From positions 9,424,001 to 9,488,000 of the forward strand of contig NC_079148.1 of the NCBI RefSeq assembly GCF_945859685.1: a stretch of 64,000 bases of DNA, in the 5' to 3' direction. Source of the DNA: Eupeodes corollae. Its lineage: Eukaryota; Arthropoda; Insecta; Diptera; Syrphidae. The notes under the pieces were generated by a model. That model saw only the letters and a list, made by a program, of their open reading frames with translations. It searched no databases and was not told where the DNA came from. Positions 1 to 11,345 of this stretch are shown here, piece by piece (the first letter of the stretch is position 1; every line of letters begins with the position of its first letter). Both the position numbers and the translations under genes were made by a program.

Positions 1-2900
1 ACCGACACGCCAACGACCGTCAACGAGGAGATGTTATGGTGCGGTAAGGGTCCCTAGCTATATGTTTGTACCTACCTATCTATGCTAACTACATGAACCA
101 TGGAAATGAAATTAAGCTCCAATCTTCAAAGTTTGTGTGCGGCAATCGAACCCGGGCTATTATATAAACGGCTCCACCTAGTCATACTCCCCGGAAATAT
201 GGGATGAGAAAAAAGAAGGCGGTTGATTTAACGACATCAAACACAAAAAAAAAAGAACTGAAAAGTAGATATAATGTTGAGTACGTGTAGACTACAGTCA
301 ATTCCCTTTAATGCGGATAAATATTAGTACGTTTAAGAGTTTGTGTACTGTACATAAATATGAAAATTTAAGTGGTGAGTCAATTACTTTAAGACCTAAC
401 TGAATTGTTTGAAAATGGAGAGACAGTTCAGTGTAGAAGTGCTACTTTTGGATTATATAGGATGTTTTTTAAGAACTTGAGAATTGTCAATAGTATTACA
501 AGATGGGCATATGTCCTATCCGTCTATCCATTCAGTCCATTTGCTCACTCCTTTTTTTAATAAGTTTGGCCGTTGATTTTTTGACACATAATGCAACAAA
601 CTGGCTTAATTTATGGAACCTAAAAATTAACTTTCATTATGACAGATAGATGTCAATTCTGTATTGCAAATGGTAAGGTAGTGTGAACTGTAATTAAAAG
701 AAAAGGAGCAGCACATTTTTGAAAGGAATCTAGAATACAAAATCAAACTGGTAACTGCAGATGGAAAAAAGAGTTACCACCAATGTTTGACAAGTTGCTC
801 CATTTAATTGGAACCAACAAAAGCCGTCGATAATGCGATATTTAATATTTTCGATCAAAAATGTCGCCAGCGTGTAAACCCATCAGAACGTCAATTCCAA
901 TGGCTTTAATGATCATTATCTAATTTCCTGAGAATTGTCTTCACTCCTTGTCAGGCAATTTTGAATATATACCAAGCTACCGTTAAATGAATTTAATACT
1001 TTGTGACTTTCGCGGAAAGATTTAGTATTTCCGTCAAAGTAAGTTTCCACAATACGCAATAATAAGCTTTGCTCAGTTCAACTAATAATGAAAAGAAATG
1101 TCACTACAGTTTGACATTCTCAACTGTCAAAACATAAGACAACAGCCATTAAAACTTCTCATCGAATAGCTGTCAAACTTGTGGAGCAATTTTCTTTTCT
1201 ATAAGGTGCTGCAAAAACAAATAGAAACAAACATACTTTCCTACATGATGTAAACAAACAGAACTTTCTAAAAAACGAGAGTACACTGTACTCACATGTC
1301 TCTGCCACAGCCACTGGGCAGTAGGTATATACCCTATACATGTTTTAACGTTTATATTCTGAGCTGAGGGCAAATATTACACAACATATCCTTAACTTTT
1401 GCGCTTTTATTCATGAAAATACATTGCGATTACTCGCAAAACATGCAACCGCACACCAGGTTTAAGTGGCAGGATATTCTCACAATGAAAATGGAATGGA
1501 ATAAGTGCGGGAGTAGGTGGATTTATATACATTTATATATTGTTTTGCGGACCTGATACGACTAAATCAATTGGGAATTCGTATGGATACATGTGAACGG
1601 GGAGTAAGAACGCAGAGGAGTTGTTACAAAATTGTATGCAAGCAGGCAGGCGAAAAAAAAGGAAAAACGAAAGAATTTCATTGTGTTAATTTTGTGGCAA
1701 AAGAGAAGTCATTAAGGAGATAATTTATCACACGAGCTAACACACATTTCCCAAGATTATCCTTGTTTTTTTTTGTCGATTTCCTTGAAGACTTCAAAAC
1801 GTACAAATATAAATGTATATAGGATTGATATACTCTTATATTTTTTTACATAAGTATAACAAAGATAAGTCTTTATCTAAAAAGCAAATTTAAAAAGTAA
1901 AATTAAGTGTAAATGTGCTTAAACCTTAAATGTCAAATATTTTTTGACAGATAAAGGTGTTAAGCTAATGGAGGCAAGTGTCAATGTGATATAATATGGG
2001 AAATGTCATTCTCTTTCCACTTCCAACCCTAAGAGAATTTCAAATTGTTTGATTTTTAACAAATTCACAAAAATAAAACGAACAACAGAAAAAAAGTTCG
2101 AATAAACGACCAAAAGAAAAACAAACTCAGTTTAAGTATAAATATTCTCTAAGGACAGTAGCAAGGAGCTGAGGAGATAAAAATTGATCTGAGGGTCAAC
2201 GGATATTAAAAGACATCAAATAGGGAATAGCATAGAGGGATTTATATTGAAGTTTCTTGCTGTGATGTGATGTCATTGAATATTGTATTTTTCTTTCAAA
2301 AGAAAGCATCAATTGTTTGAATATCATGTGAAAAGGGAGTATATACAATATAATATGAATTGAATTGGATTTTTCTTTTAAGGGGGACGTTATATAGTTT
2401 TTTTTGTTAGTGAACCCCAAGGATGGAACACAATATATGTATGCTATATCATTTTAGAAGGACATAGGAATTCCTTCTAGAAAAAAAGGAAAAGGATTTG
2501 CATATTGTTTTATTTTGGTCTTTTCTTTCTTATTTAAACTTAATATTGGTTGGACTACATTCTGATATGCGGGCAGCCTTAAGCCAACAAAAATATTCAA
2601 ATATTTGATATGTGAATAGGCCAACAAATTCTTATGAGGGCAGTCTAGTTTGTATTTAAAATATTTTGATGTTGAGTTAAGGCCCTTTGTTTTTTGAGAT
2701 CACCGAAATTGGAGAGACTTTAAGTTTATTTGTATTAAAATATTCTCAAAACTGTTTTAGAATATGCCTCTACAAGAGACTATTAAGGGTCTTTTTTCAT
2801 ATGACACAAGAAACCGGTTAATTTTTCAGAAATTTATCCGATCGTTGACTTTGATGAATCTGTCAAAAAATTGTTCATTTAACGAAATATTTGCAATCTT
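1..2900. other. Unassigned AT-rich DNA
   Basis: I see no gene here. Open frames are short and of random composition. A 22-bp stretch at 1110-1131, containing TTTGACA and TGTCAAA in inverted order, recurs exactly at 20679-20700, so part of this region belongs to a dispersed repeat family. A B-box-like sequence lies on the minus strand at 141-158 but does not fold as a tRNA. Confidence 0.6.
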
Positions 2901-2904
2901 TTGC

Positions 2905-3440
2905 AATGCAAATGAACGCAAAGACTCCAAATGAGGTCAAAAACTTTGAATGAATTCAAATACTGCAAATGAATTTAAATACTTCAAAAAAATTCCAACA
3001 TTGCTGATGAATTCAATTGGAATGCCTATGAATTCAATTGGAATGCATAATGAATTCAATTGGAATGCAGATGAATTTAAATGAATGCAGTTGGATTCAA
3101 ATGAATGCAGATGAATTCAGGTCATTTTAAATGAATGCAAATGAATTAAAATAAATGCAGATAAATTTAAATTAATGTAGATGAATAAAAATGAATGCAG
3201 ATGAATTCAAATAAGTGCAGATGAATTACAATGAATGCAGATGACTTAAAATGAATGCAAATGAATTAAAATAAATGCAGATGAATTCAAATGAATGCAG
3301 ATGACATTAAATGACTGCAGATAATTAAAACTAATGTAGATGAATTCAGATGGGTTTAAATAAATAAAGGTAAAATTAAACGATTTTAAACTAATGAAAT
3401 TGATGCAAAAGAATGCAGGAATTCTTCAGAAATTGGCAGT
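2905..3440. repeat. 20-bp minisatellite, array A
   Basis: Imperfect head-to-tail copies of a unit close to GATGAATTCAAATGAATGCA. The 20-bp register is clearest at about 3160-3320, where GATGAA or GATGAC recurs every 20 bases. The left edge is degenerate. The array ends at the Gypsy-derived block that starts near 3441. The same unit forms arrays B and C. Confidence 0.9.
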
Positions 3441-3555
3441 CTTTTGCATAGAATGCAAATGAACGCAATGAACGTACGTATTCAAATTCATGACAGTTTT
3501 AAGAACCAGTTAAGATTTGTTGTCAATCAACAGACTTTGCAGCTCAGGATCCGCC

Positions 3556-4740
3556 TTCTGGTCATCTCATCAGCCAACTGATCGAAATCGATACCCGGTT
3601 TTGTGGTTACTTCAGCAATCCTAGATAAAAGATCGGAAATGATGTTCTCTTTTGACACAACATAGCGGATGTCAGTTGAAAACTGGTCTAGTTGTATTCC
3701 TTGTCTAGGCGTTGCTTTGTCGGTCTTCTGCTGAAATGCAAAAATAAGCGGTTTATGATCAGTACATATATCGCGAATTCGCGCCCTTCCAAATAGTGTC
3801 GGAAGTGTTTGATTCCTTCAAAAATAGCCAGCAGCTCTCGATCATATGTTCAGTGTTTCCTTTGGGAGCCGGATGATTTATCACAGGTGTCGACTGCCAT
3901 TGAAAACACACCATTTTTTGCAGGATGAACAAGCATAGTTGCATCGCAGAGCACGGTTTTGTATTGCTCGAAAGCATTTTCGGCATCGGGAGTCCACTTC
4001 AAACGTCTCTCATCTTTTTTGACGTTACCCTCAATCAAACACTGCAGACGATTTTGTATATTGACGGCATTTGGTATAAAGCGTCTATAAAAATGTATCA
4101 TTGCCAAAAATCGACGTAGGTCCTTGGCTAATGTTGGCTTTTCGTAATTAGCTATGGCTTTCACTTTGATTGGTAACGGCTTAATACCCTCTGGAACAAC
4201 TAGATGTCCCAAGAACTGTCCCTCGGTTTTTCCAAAAACACATTGCGGTATTGCAGTATTTCATCGATGAGGCGCTGTGTCATGAACATAAATTCATAAA
4301 GGCCAAACAAGGTGACTATCGCTGTGTTGTGAATGTCGCTCGGATCTACTGGCACCTGATTGTAAGCTCTTTTAAGGTCGATAGTACTAGAAATCTTGCG
4401 GCCGTGAACAATGTGTCCAAAATCCTGTACGTTGAGCATTGGGTATTTGTCTGCAACTGTTATTGCATTCAACCGCCTGTAATCATTGCAAGCTCGCCAG
4501 GCCCCTGAAAGTTTAGGTCCCATATGAAGCGGTGTTGCCCAGTTGCTTTTGGAAGGTCTGCAAATACCTAGCTCCATCAGCTTTGGCGGCGGCTAACTTG
4601 TCTGCTTGTAGTCGACGGGGCTTTGCAGTGACTGGTTGGCCTTTGGTTTCAATACAGTGTGTAACCTTGGTGGATAGATGTTGGCGCTTCGTAGGTTGGT
4701 CTTCAAAAAGTGTTTTGAATTCTTTCAAAAGAAAAGCAAA
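3556..4740 (-). pseudogene. Gypsy reverse transcriptase-RNase H remnant, copy 1
   Basis: Minus-strand pol pieces in order: WATPLH, CNDYRRLNAIT and STIDLKRAYNQVPV (RT palm), then GHLVVPEGIKPLP and RRFLAMIHFYRRFIPNA (the RT-to-RNase H connection), WTPDAENAFEQYK, and the RNase H start near 3890-4010. These are standard Ty3/Gypsy RT motifs. The stretch that should hold the YxDD active site is deleted: the frame jumps from RLIDEI to FLEKP. There are several frameshifts. It is inactive. Confidence 0.85.
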
Positions 4741-4759
4741 ATTATTAGAATTTTATTTC

Positions 4760-5310
4760 AAGGTTACGTGGTGTATTAGACACCTCGAACCCTCGAGATT
4801 TGGAAACATTTGTCATGTTGTCGATAAGTGGTCGGCTGATCTCCAAGCCTCTCTAACTGACATTCACTACGGGGAGCTCAAACTGTTGCTGCAGCCAGTT
4901 TCTTCAAGTAACCTAGATGGCTTTCGGTCGCCCGATTCCATTTGAGACAAAAGCTTCTTTAGTTTTGCCTGTTCGCTTGGCATAAATTCTTTAATTAAGC
5001 GTTGCTTAAGAGCTTCATACTTACTAGAAGTGGGAGGATTGCCCAAAAATGTGCGAATTTTCTCCACCAAAGTTTGATTTAGTTGCGAGATTATCGTGTT
5101 GTCTGATATAATCCGATTGATCACAAACTGCGACTCAAGTAAAAAGAACCAAAGCTCTGAGTCGAGATGAAGAATTCTTGTGTCTTTATGCCATACGAGT
5201 TGACGACGTAAGAATCACCTCCAACCGCATTTTCGCCTTCGTCAGACGTCCTTTTATTTCTCTCACGCTGGCTTCCAAGTGTTGCTTTTTCATCAGACAT
5301 CGTCGAAATG
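4760..5310 (-). pseudogene. Gypsy gag (DUF7041-type) remnant, copy 1
   Basis: Pieces of a gag protein in more than one frame. Recognisable parts are the tryptophan-containing start (ELWFFLLESQF, which needs a frame change), then INRIISDNTIISQLNQTL, NPPTSSKYEALKQRLIKEF and QMESGDRKPSRLL. This pattern matches the gag N-terminal region called DUF7041 in insect Ty3/Gypsy elements. Relative to copy 2, about 200 bp are missing after GDRKPSRLL, removing the block that contains LSTLWLGCLP. The gene cannot be functional. Confidence 0.75.
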
Positions 5311-5515
5311 GAATGCAAATGAATTCAATTGTAAGCAAATGAATTTAAATAAATGTAGATGAATAAAAATGAATGCAGATGAATTTAAATGAATGCAGAT
5401 GACTTTAAATGAATGCAGATAAATTAAAACAAATGCAGACGAATTCAGATAAATCTATAAATGAATGAAGATAAATTCAAATGAATTCGGATGGATTTAA
5501 ATGAATCTTTTGCAT
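5311..5515. repeat. 20-bp minisatellite, array B
   Basis: A short array of the same 20-bp unit as array A, wedged between the gag end of Gypsy copy 1 and the RNase H end of copy 2. Its right edge (ATGCAAATGAACGC and what follows) is shared with array A's right edge near 3448, which fits duplication of a minisatellite-plus-Gypsy unit. Confidence 0.85.
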
Positions 5516-5639
5516 AGAATGCAAATGAACGCAATGAACGTACGTATTCAAATTCATGACAGTTTTAAGAACCAGTGAAGATTTGTTGTCAATCAACAGA
5601 CTTTGCAGCTCAGGATCCGCCTTCTGGTCATCTCATCAG

Positions 5640-6600
5640 CCAACTAATCGAAATCGATACCAGGTTTTGTGGTTACTTCAGAAATCTTGGATAAAAGGTC
5701 GGGAATGATGTTCTCTTTTCCCACAACATAGCGGATGTCAGTTGAAAACTTCCTAATAAACTCTAGTTGGCTTCCTTGTCTAGGTGATGCCTTGTCGGTC
5801 TTCTGCTGAAATGCAAATCGCGGTTTTGTATTGCTCGAAAGCATTTTCGGTATCGGGAGTCCAATTAAAAAGCCTCTTATCATTTTTTACGTTACCCTCA
5901 ATCAAACTAAGATTTTGTATATTGACGGCATTTGGTATAAAGCGTCGATAAAAATGTATGATTGCCAAAAATCGACTTAGGTCCTTGGCTAATGTTGGCC
6001 TTTCGTAATTAGCTATGGCTTTCACTTTGATTGGTAACGGCTTAATACCCTCTGGAACAACCAGGTGTCCCAAGAACTGTACCTCGGTTTTTCCAAAAAC
6101 ATGTCGCTAAAGTCAGTACGGAGGTGTTGTACATGCTGTTGCATATTCTCAGATGCCACAAGGATGTCGTCGATTAAAGCTACTTCGAGATCCAGTGATC
6201 GGCGTATTTCATCGATGAGGCGCTTTGTCATGAACATAAATTCATAAGGGCCAAACGGGGTGACTATCGCCGTCTTGTGAATGTCGCTCCTCTGATCTAC
6301 TGGCACCTGATTGTGAGCTCTTTTAAGGTGGATAGTACTAAAAATCTTGCGGCCGTGAACGATATGTTCAAAATCGTGTACGTTGAGCATTGGGTAATGT
6401 CTGCAACTGTTATTGCATTCACCGCAAGTTCACCAAGCCCCTGAAGGTTTAGGTACCATATGAAGCGGTGTTGCCCCGTTGTTTTCAGAGGTCTTCAAAT
6501 ACCTAGCTCCATTAGTTCCCGGAACTCGGCTTTGGCGGGAGCTAACTTGTCCGGAGGTAGTCGACGGGGCTTTGCAGTGACTGGTTGGCCTTTGGTTTCA
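5640..6600 (-). pseudogene. Gypsy reverse transcriptase-RNase H remnant, copy 2
   Basis: Minus-strand RT pieces include LKRAHNQVPVDQRSDIHKTA, FGPYEFMFMTKRLIDEI and ALIDDILVASENMQQH. The last is the active-site region, with IDD where Gypsy elements usually have Y-[VI]-DD, so the catalytic tyrosine is replaced. GHLVVPEGIKPLP, the RNase H start, and the end motif FSTDIRYVVGKENIIPDLL follow. About 150 bp of RNase H are missing relative to copy 1. Inactive. Confidence 0.85.
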
Positions 6601-6609
6601 ATACATAGT

Positions 6610-7390
6610 GTAACCTAGGTGAATAGATGTTGGCGCTTCGTATATTGGTCTTCAAAAAGTGTTATGAATTCTTTCAAAAGAAAAGCAAAATTATTAGAAT
6701 TGTCTATCAAGGTAACCTGTGATGTATTAGAAACCTCGACCCCTCTAAATTTGGAAACATTTGTCATGTTGTCGATAAGTTGTCGGCTGATCTCCAAGCC
6801 CTCTAACTGAGATTCACTACTGGGAGCTCGAACTGTTGCTGCAGCCACGTTCGGCGAAACATGCCTTGTCTCGAGAATTCCATCAGCGATTTTAGCGAGC
6901 TTTTCGAGCGGCTCTTCGCTCCATGGTGAAAGAATTTGCTGCAAGGTAACTGGCAAGCATCCCAGCCAGAGAGTAGACAGAATCTTGTCTTCGACGGAAT
7001 CGTTTCCAAGGTTACGCATTTCTTTAAGTATCCTGGATGGCTTTCGGTCGCCCGATTCCATTTGAAGCCTGTTTGCTTGGCATCAATTCTTTAATTAAGC
7101 GTTGCTTAAGAGCTTCATATTTACTAGAAGAAGGGAGGATTGCTCAAAAATGTGCGAATTTTCTCCACCAAAGTTTGATTTAATTGCGAGATTATTGTGT
7201 TGTCTGATGTTATCCGATTGACCACAAACTGCGACTCAAGTAAAAAGAACCAAAGCTCTGAGTCGAGATGAAGAATTCTTGTGTCTTTATGCGATACGAG
7301 TTGACAACGTGAAAATCACCTCCAACCACATTGTCGCCTTCGTCGGGCGTGATTGCTCTCATGCTGACTTCCATGTGAGGCTTTTTCATC
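6610..7390 (-). pseudogene. Gypsy gag (DUF7041-type) remnant, copy 2
   Basis: More complete than copy 1. After QMESGDRKPSRIL it continues with RNLGNDSVEDKILSTLWLGC, LPVTLQQILSPW and EPLEKLAKIADGILE, the expected middle of the DUF7041 gag domain. A stretch follows that leads towards the protease region (NMTNVSKFRGVEVSN). Frameshifts near 7060 and 7320 separate the N-terminal part. Inactive. Confidence 0.75.
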
Positions 7391-7400
7391 AGGCATCGTC

Positions 7401-8375
7401 GAATTGGAATGCAAATGAATTTAAGTAAATGTAGATGAATAAAAATGAATTCAGATGAATTCAAATAAACGCAGATGAATTCAATTGTAATGCAAATGAA
7501 TTTAAATATTCGTAGATGAATAAAAATGAATGCAGATGAATTCAAATAAGTGCAGATGAATTCAATTGAATGCAGATGACTTTAAATGAATGCAAATGAA
7601 TTATAATAAATGCAGATGAATTTAAATAAATGCAGATGAATTCATCTGAATCGATAAATGATTGCAGACAAATTCAAATGAATTCAGTTGGATTTAAATG
7701 AATGCAGATGAAAAAAAGTGAATACAAATTAATGTAGATAAATTTAATTGGAATGTAGATAAATTCAAATAAATGCAGATGAATTCAATTGGAATGCAAA
7801 TGAATTTAATTAAATGTAGATGAATTCAAATAGGTGCAGATTAATTAAAATGAATGCTGATGAATTAAAATAAATTCAGATAATTTCATATGAATTCAGA
7901 TGAATTAAAATAAATGCACATGAATTCAATTGTAAGCAAATGAATTTAAATAAATGTGGATGAATAAAAATGAATGCAGATGAATTAAAACAAATGCAGA
8001 TGAATTCATATGAATTCAGATGAATCGATAGATGATTGACGACAAATTTAAATGAATTCAGATGGATTTAAATGAATGCAGTTGAATATAAGTGAATATA
8101 AATTAATGTAGATGAATTCAATTTTAATGTAGACAAATTCAAATAAATGTAGATGAATTGGAATGCAAATGAAATTAATTAAATGTAGATGAATTCAAAT
8201 AGGTGCAGATTAATTCAAATGAATTCAGATGACTTTAAATGAACGCAGATGGCTTTAAATGAATGCAGATGAATTAAAATAAATTGCAGATGAATTCATA
8301 TAAATTCAGATCAATTAAAATAAATGCAAATGAATTCGGATGAATCTATAAACGATTGCAGAAAAATTCAAATAC
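7401..8375. repeat. 20-bp minisatellite, array C
   Basis: The longest array, nearly 1 kb of degenerate copies of the 20-bp unit (ATGCAGATGAATTCAAATGA in another phase). Longer internal repeats are visible: a block ending in ATCGATAAATGATTGCAGAC near 7650 recurs, mutated, near 8025 and 8340, a period of roughly 310-375 bp, so the array has higher-order structure. No coding potential. Confidence 0.9.
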
Positions 8376-9105
8376 ATATACTTTTGAAGACTTAAGGCTG
8401 TTAGAGTATCTCAAATATGTAATATATTTTTCATGTCTTATGCTAATTAAAAAAATAAATTGACGCATTTCATTTGGGAAGTTGGTGTCAATTTTGCCAT
8501 TCATTCAATCATTTTTGTGTTTCATTCGTTATTGATTACAGTTCAAATATAGACGAAATATGGTTTAGGAGGCAATTTTAAATATCGTGTCAAGATAAAT
8601 AAAATATTTCTTTTTACTTTATTACATTTTAATAGCCATCGTCGTATATGGCACGTGTTCGCTTTAATACAAAATAGAATGAATTTCCGTAGTAAATTTC
8701 TTAAAGTCGTTCATCTAATAAAAAATTCAAATAGTCACGTCTTTTAATATATTGATGAATAACATTTTTGATGTTTTATTTTATTGATAATTTATTGAAT
8801 TCATATAGTTTTTGTTCATATAGTATATTTGCCTTAATAAAGAATTATTTAAATCATACTCTTTGATGTCTTATTTCAAATGTATTATGACCTTTAAGTT
8901 TATATTGCTCCAAACTCCTTTTTTTGATACATTGTTGCATAAGATGGCGATTAAGTTATGACACTAGACATTCTATAATAAATACAAATGGCGTCAAATG
9001 TCATTTATAATTTGACATTTGTGATAATGCAAAATTCACTTCATAAGGAAATATATCACCGTACTCCTAAGGTACTTTCTACAAAATCGATAGAACTCCG
9101 TTCTG
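8376..9105. other. Unassigned AT-rich DNA
   Basis: No gene or clear repeat. The sequence is AT-rich with several TGACATTT/AAATGTCA words near 8995-9025. Confidence 0.6.
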
Positions 9106-9341
9106 ACAGTTAAGTGCTGTTTACACTTTTAGTTAAACAAAAGAGTCATGAATGAGTCTTTGACAACTCGCATCGTGCGCAGATGGCCTTAACTTCACAT
9201 ATTTGCAAAACTTTGTATTCTACAAAACAGTTAAGTGCTGTTTACACTTTAAGTTACGCAAAAGAGTCATGAATGAGTCTTTGACAACTCGCATTGTGCG
9301 CAGATGGCCTTAACTTCACATATTTGCAAAACTTTGTATTC
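9106..9341. repeat. 121-bp direct tandem repeat, two copies
   Basis: Two nearly identical copies start at 9106 and 9227 (ACAGTTAAGTGCTGTTTACA) and end with CAAAACTTTGTATTC. Only a few substitutions separate them, so the duplication is recent. No protein is encoded. Confidence 0.9.
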
Positions 9342-10780
9342 CTAAAGGTTTATCGGACGATAAAAATGTTTAAAGCTAAAGATTTTATTTTTATGTGATG
9401 TTTTTTTATGAATTTTAAATTCAAGATAAAGTATATATTCTTGAAAGATAGCGCATTATATTTTGTGTACGTGATTGCATTGTTATAACAATGTAGGTAC
9501 TTACCAACATACCACATAATGTTGTTTTTGTTTGTTATCTTATTTTTACCCTGCATGAAAAATTTTATTTTAAAATAAACAAATTGCAAGCAATTTGAAT
9601 AATGCTTTCGAGCTTATCTCAAGACTTATCGGGTAGTAACTTTATTTTTTGTTTCCATAAAAATACCTACGTATAATCTTACTCGTAAACATGTATGAAA
9701 AATCATATAACAAATAATTAAGCTTTGAACATTTAATTTTTATCACCCGATAAGCCTAAACAACGCAGTTTTTGAAAATCTTTGTGCATTTAATGTTTTT
9801 AGTTAACAAGGAAATAATTTTGTATTTTAACTTGTTGCATGTTAATTATATTTAGCATTGAAATCGGCTCTTTTTTCGCACAAGTTTTTCATTGCGGAAG
9901 CATTCTTTTAAGGTCATAAGTCGATTTATGTATGATTATGGGATATAAAAACAACACAAGTGAACGCATCCAGAACTACATTTCAAAAACATTATTTTAA
10001 AAAAGCTTTACTTCTCTCATTACACTTGCTTAAATCATTTTAATTTCTAAAAGATGAATGGCCACATAAAATATAGAAAATTTCATCCAAACCAGACTGA
10101 CTTTAAACAATTTGGCGTATTCATTCATTGAACTGTCAGTTTGAATTATTGCAAATGGCGTCAAAAGTTATAGCCCTATGACATTTTGTATTTTTGACAA
10201 AAGATTGATGGTAAGTTAAGTTGCATTTACATACTATTGCTTGTTATTTGTTTTGCCATTTTCAATTCGAACATGTCGACAAATAATAAATCTTGACAAC
10301 CAAGAAAGAAAAAGAAATATTTTACTTGAATGAGGACATAAATCGCCTCCAATGACATTTGTTTTCTCCTACTTTGCTTCGTTAACTGGATTTAAAATAT
10401 ACAAATATTTATCATATTCAAAAATACGTTATGATTTATAATTTAAAATATAATTAAATCAAAGTTATGTAATAATTATTAAACTATTTATATTAAAGAA
10501 CATTAATTAATATTGGGTTTTTTCTTTCATTTCAGGTAATTTAAAATGACGAACTAGAAACATAAAATTTAAATGAACACTGCTAAAAATAAACAAAATG
10601 CAAAATGGCAACTGTAAGTACGTCATCTTTAAAAATATTATTTAGGAATAATACTTCTACTTCTCATATGATTTGACAGGGTCAAATTTAAACACATGAA
10701 TAAAAAGAAAAATTAACACTAAGAGACGTCAAAAAACAAACAAAGTCAAAAATCTTTGTGATAACTTTCTCTTAGTCAGA
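9342..10780. other. Unassigned AT-rich DNA
   Basis: No gene recognised. Open frames are short and made of AT-rich codons. TTATCGGACGATAAAAATGTT (9350-9370) and TTTTTATCACCCGATAAGCC near 9736 look like weak inverted ends, but I could not define an element. Confidence 0.5.
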
Positions 10781-11345
10781 ACTGTCAATTCTTATGAATT
10801 TTATTTTGCATATTAATTATAAGAGAAAAATAACAATCTTGGGAAGAAAACGTATTGAAATAGAACGTATCTTACTTCTTTTCATTCTGACACTGCAATA
10901 TTTTTTAAAAGTGTCAAAAAACGTTCGAACACTTGTTACATTTTGGTTGTGTTCAGCAATCAGCAAAACTGTCAATTCCTACGAATTTTATTTTGCATAT
11001 AAGTTATAAGAGAAAAATAACAGTCTTGGGAAGTAAACGTATTGAAATAGAACGTACTATACTTTTTCCATTCTGACACTTCAATATTTTTTAGAAGTGT
11101 CAAAAAAGGACGTTCAAACACTTTTTCCATTTTGGTCGTGTTCAGCAAAACATCAAAACTGTCAATTCCTACGAATTTTATTTTGCATATTAGTTATAAG
11201 AGAAAAATAACAGTCTTGGGAAAAAAACCTATTGAAATACAACGTACTATACTTTTTCCATTCTGACACTTCAATATTTTTTTGAAGTGTCAAAGAGGGA
11301 CGTTCGAACACTTGTTACATTTTGGTTGTGTTCACCAAACATCTT
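10781..11345. repeat. 187-190-bp tandem repeat, three copies
   Basis: Copies start at 10781, 10968 and 11158, each with ACTGTCAATTC followed by TACGAATTTTATTTTGCAT or a close variant. Each contains a short hairpin, TTCTGACACTTCAATATTTT with AGAAGTGTCA. Identity between copies is high. The apparent open frame at 10794-11009 simply reads through the repeat. Confidence 0.9.

Larger units (their letters stand above)
3441..5310 (-). mobile_element. Ty3/Gypsy fragment, copy 1 (gag-RT-RNase H remnant)
   Basis: A decayed LTR-retrotransposon fragment read on the minus strand, from gag near 5310 to the end of RNase H near 3530. No LTR, integrase or primer-binding site is visible. Both ends abut the 20-bp minisatellite. 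A second copy with the same outer borders lies at 5516-7400, about 2.07-2.1 kb away, so the fragment plus minisatellite was probably duplicated as a unit. Copies 1 and 2 carry different internal deletions: copy 1 lacks about 200 bp of gag and the RT active-site segment, while copy 2 lacks part of RNase H. Confidence 0.85.
5516..7400 (-). mobile_element. Ty3/Gypsy fragment, copy 2 (gag-RT-RNase H remnant)
   Basis: Second copy of the fragment at 3441-5310, same strand, same outer borders and high identity. Order on the minus strand is gag (about 7390-6610), RT (about 6590-6020) and RNase H (about 6070-5640). It keeps gag and RT segments lost from copy 1 but has lost about 150 bp of RNase H near 5815. 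No LTRs or integrase. It is bordered by minisatellite arrays B and C. Confidence 0.85.

Noticed and set aside
141..158. tRNA-like B box on the minus strand (AGCCCGGGTTCGATTGCC)
   Set aside because: The T stem does not pair well and no cloverleaf forms. At most it is a decayed tRNA-derived SINE.
2905..3440. Regular 20-bp spacing suggesting a CRISPR-like array
   Set aside because: There are no unique spacers. Units are contiguous, degenerate copies in a eukaryotic sequence, so it is a minisatellite.
4532..4945. Plus-strand open frame of 137 codons
   Set aside because: It is antisense to the Gypsy gag-RT remnant, whose minus-strand motifs explain the sequence.
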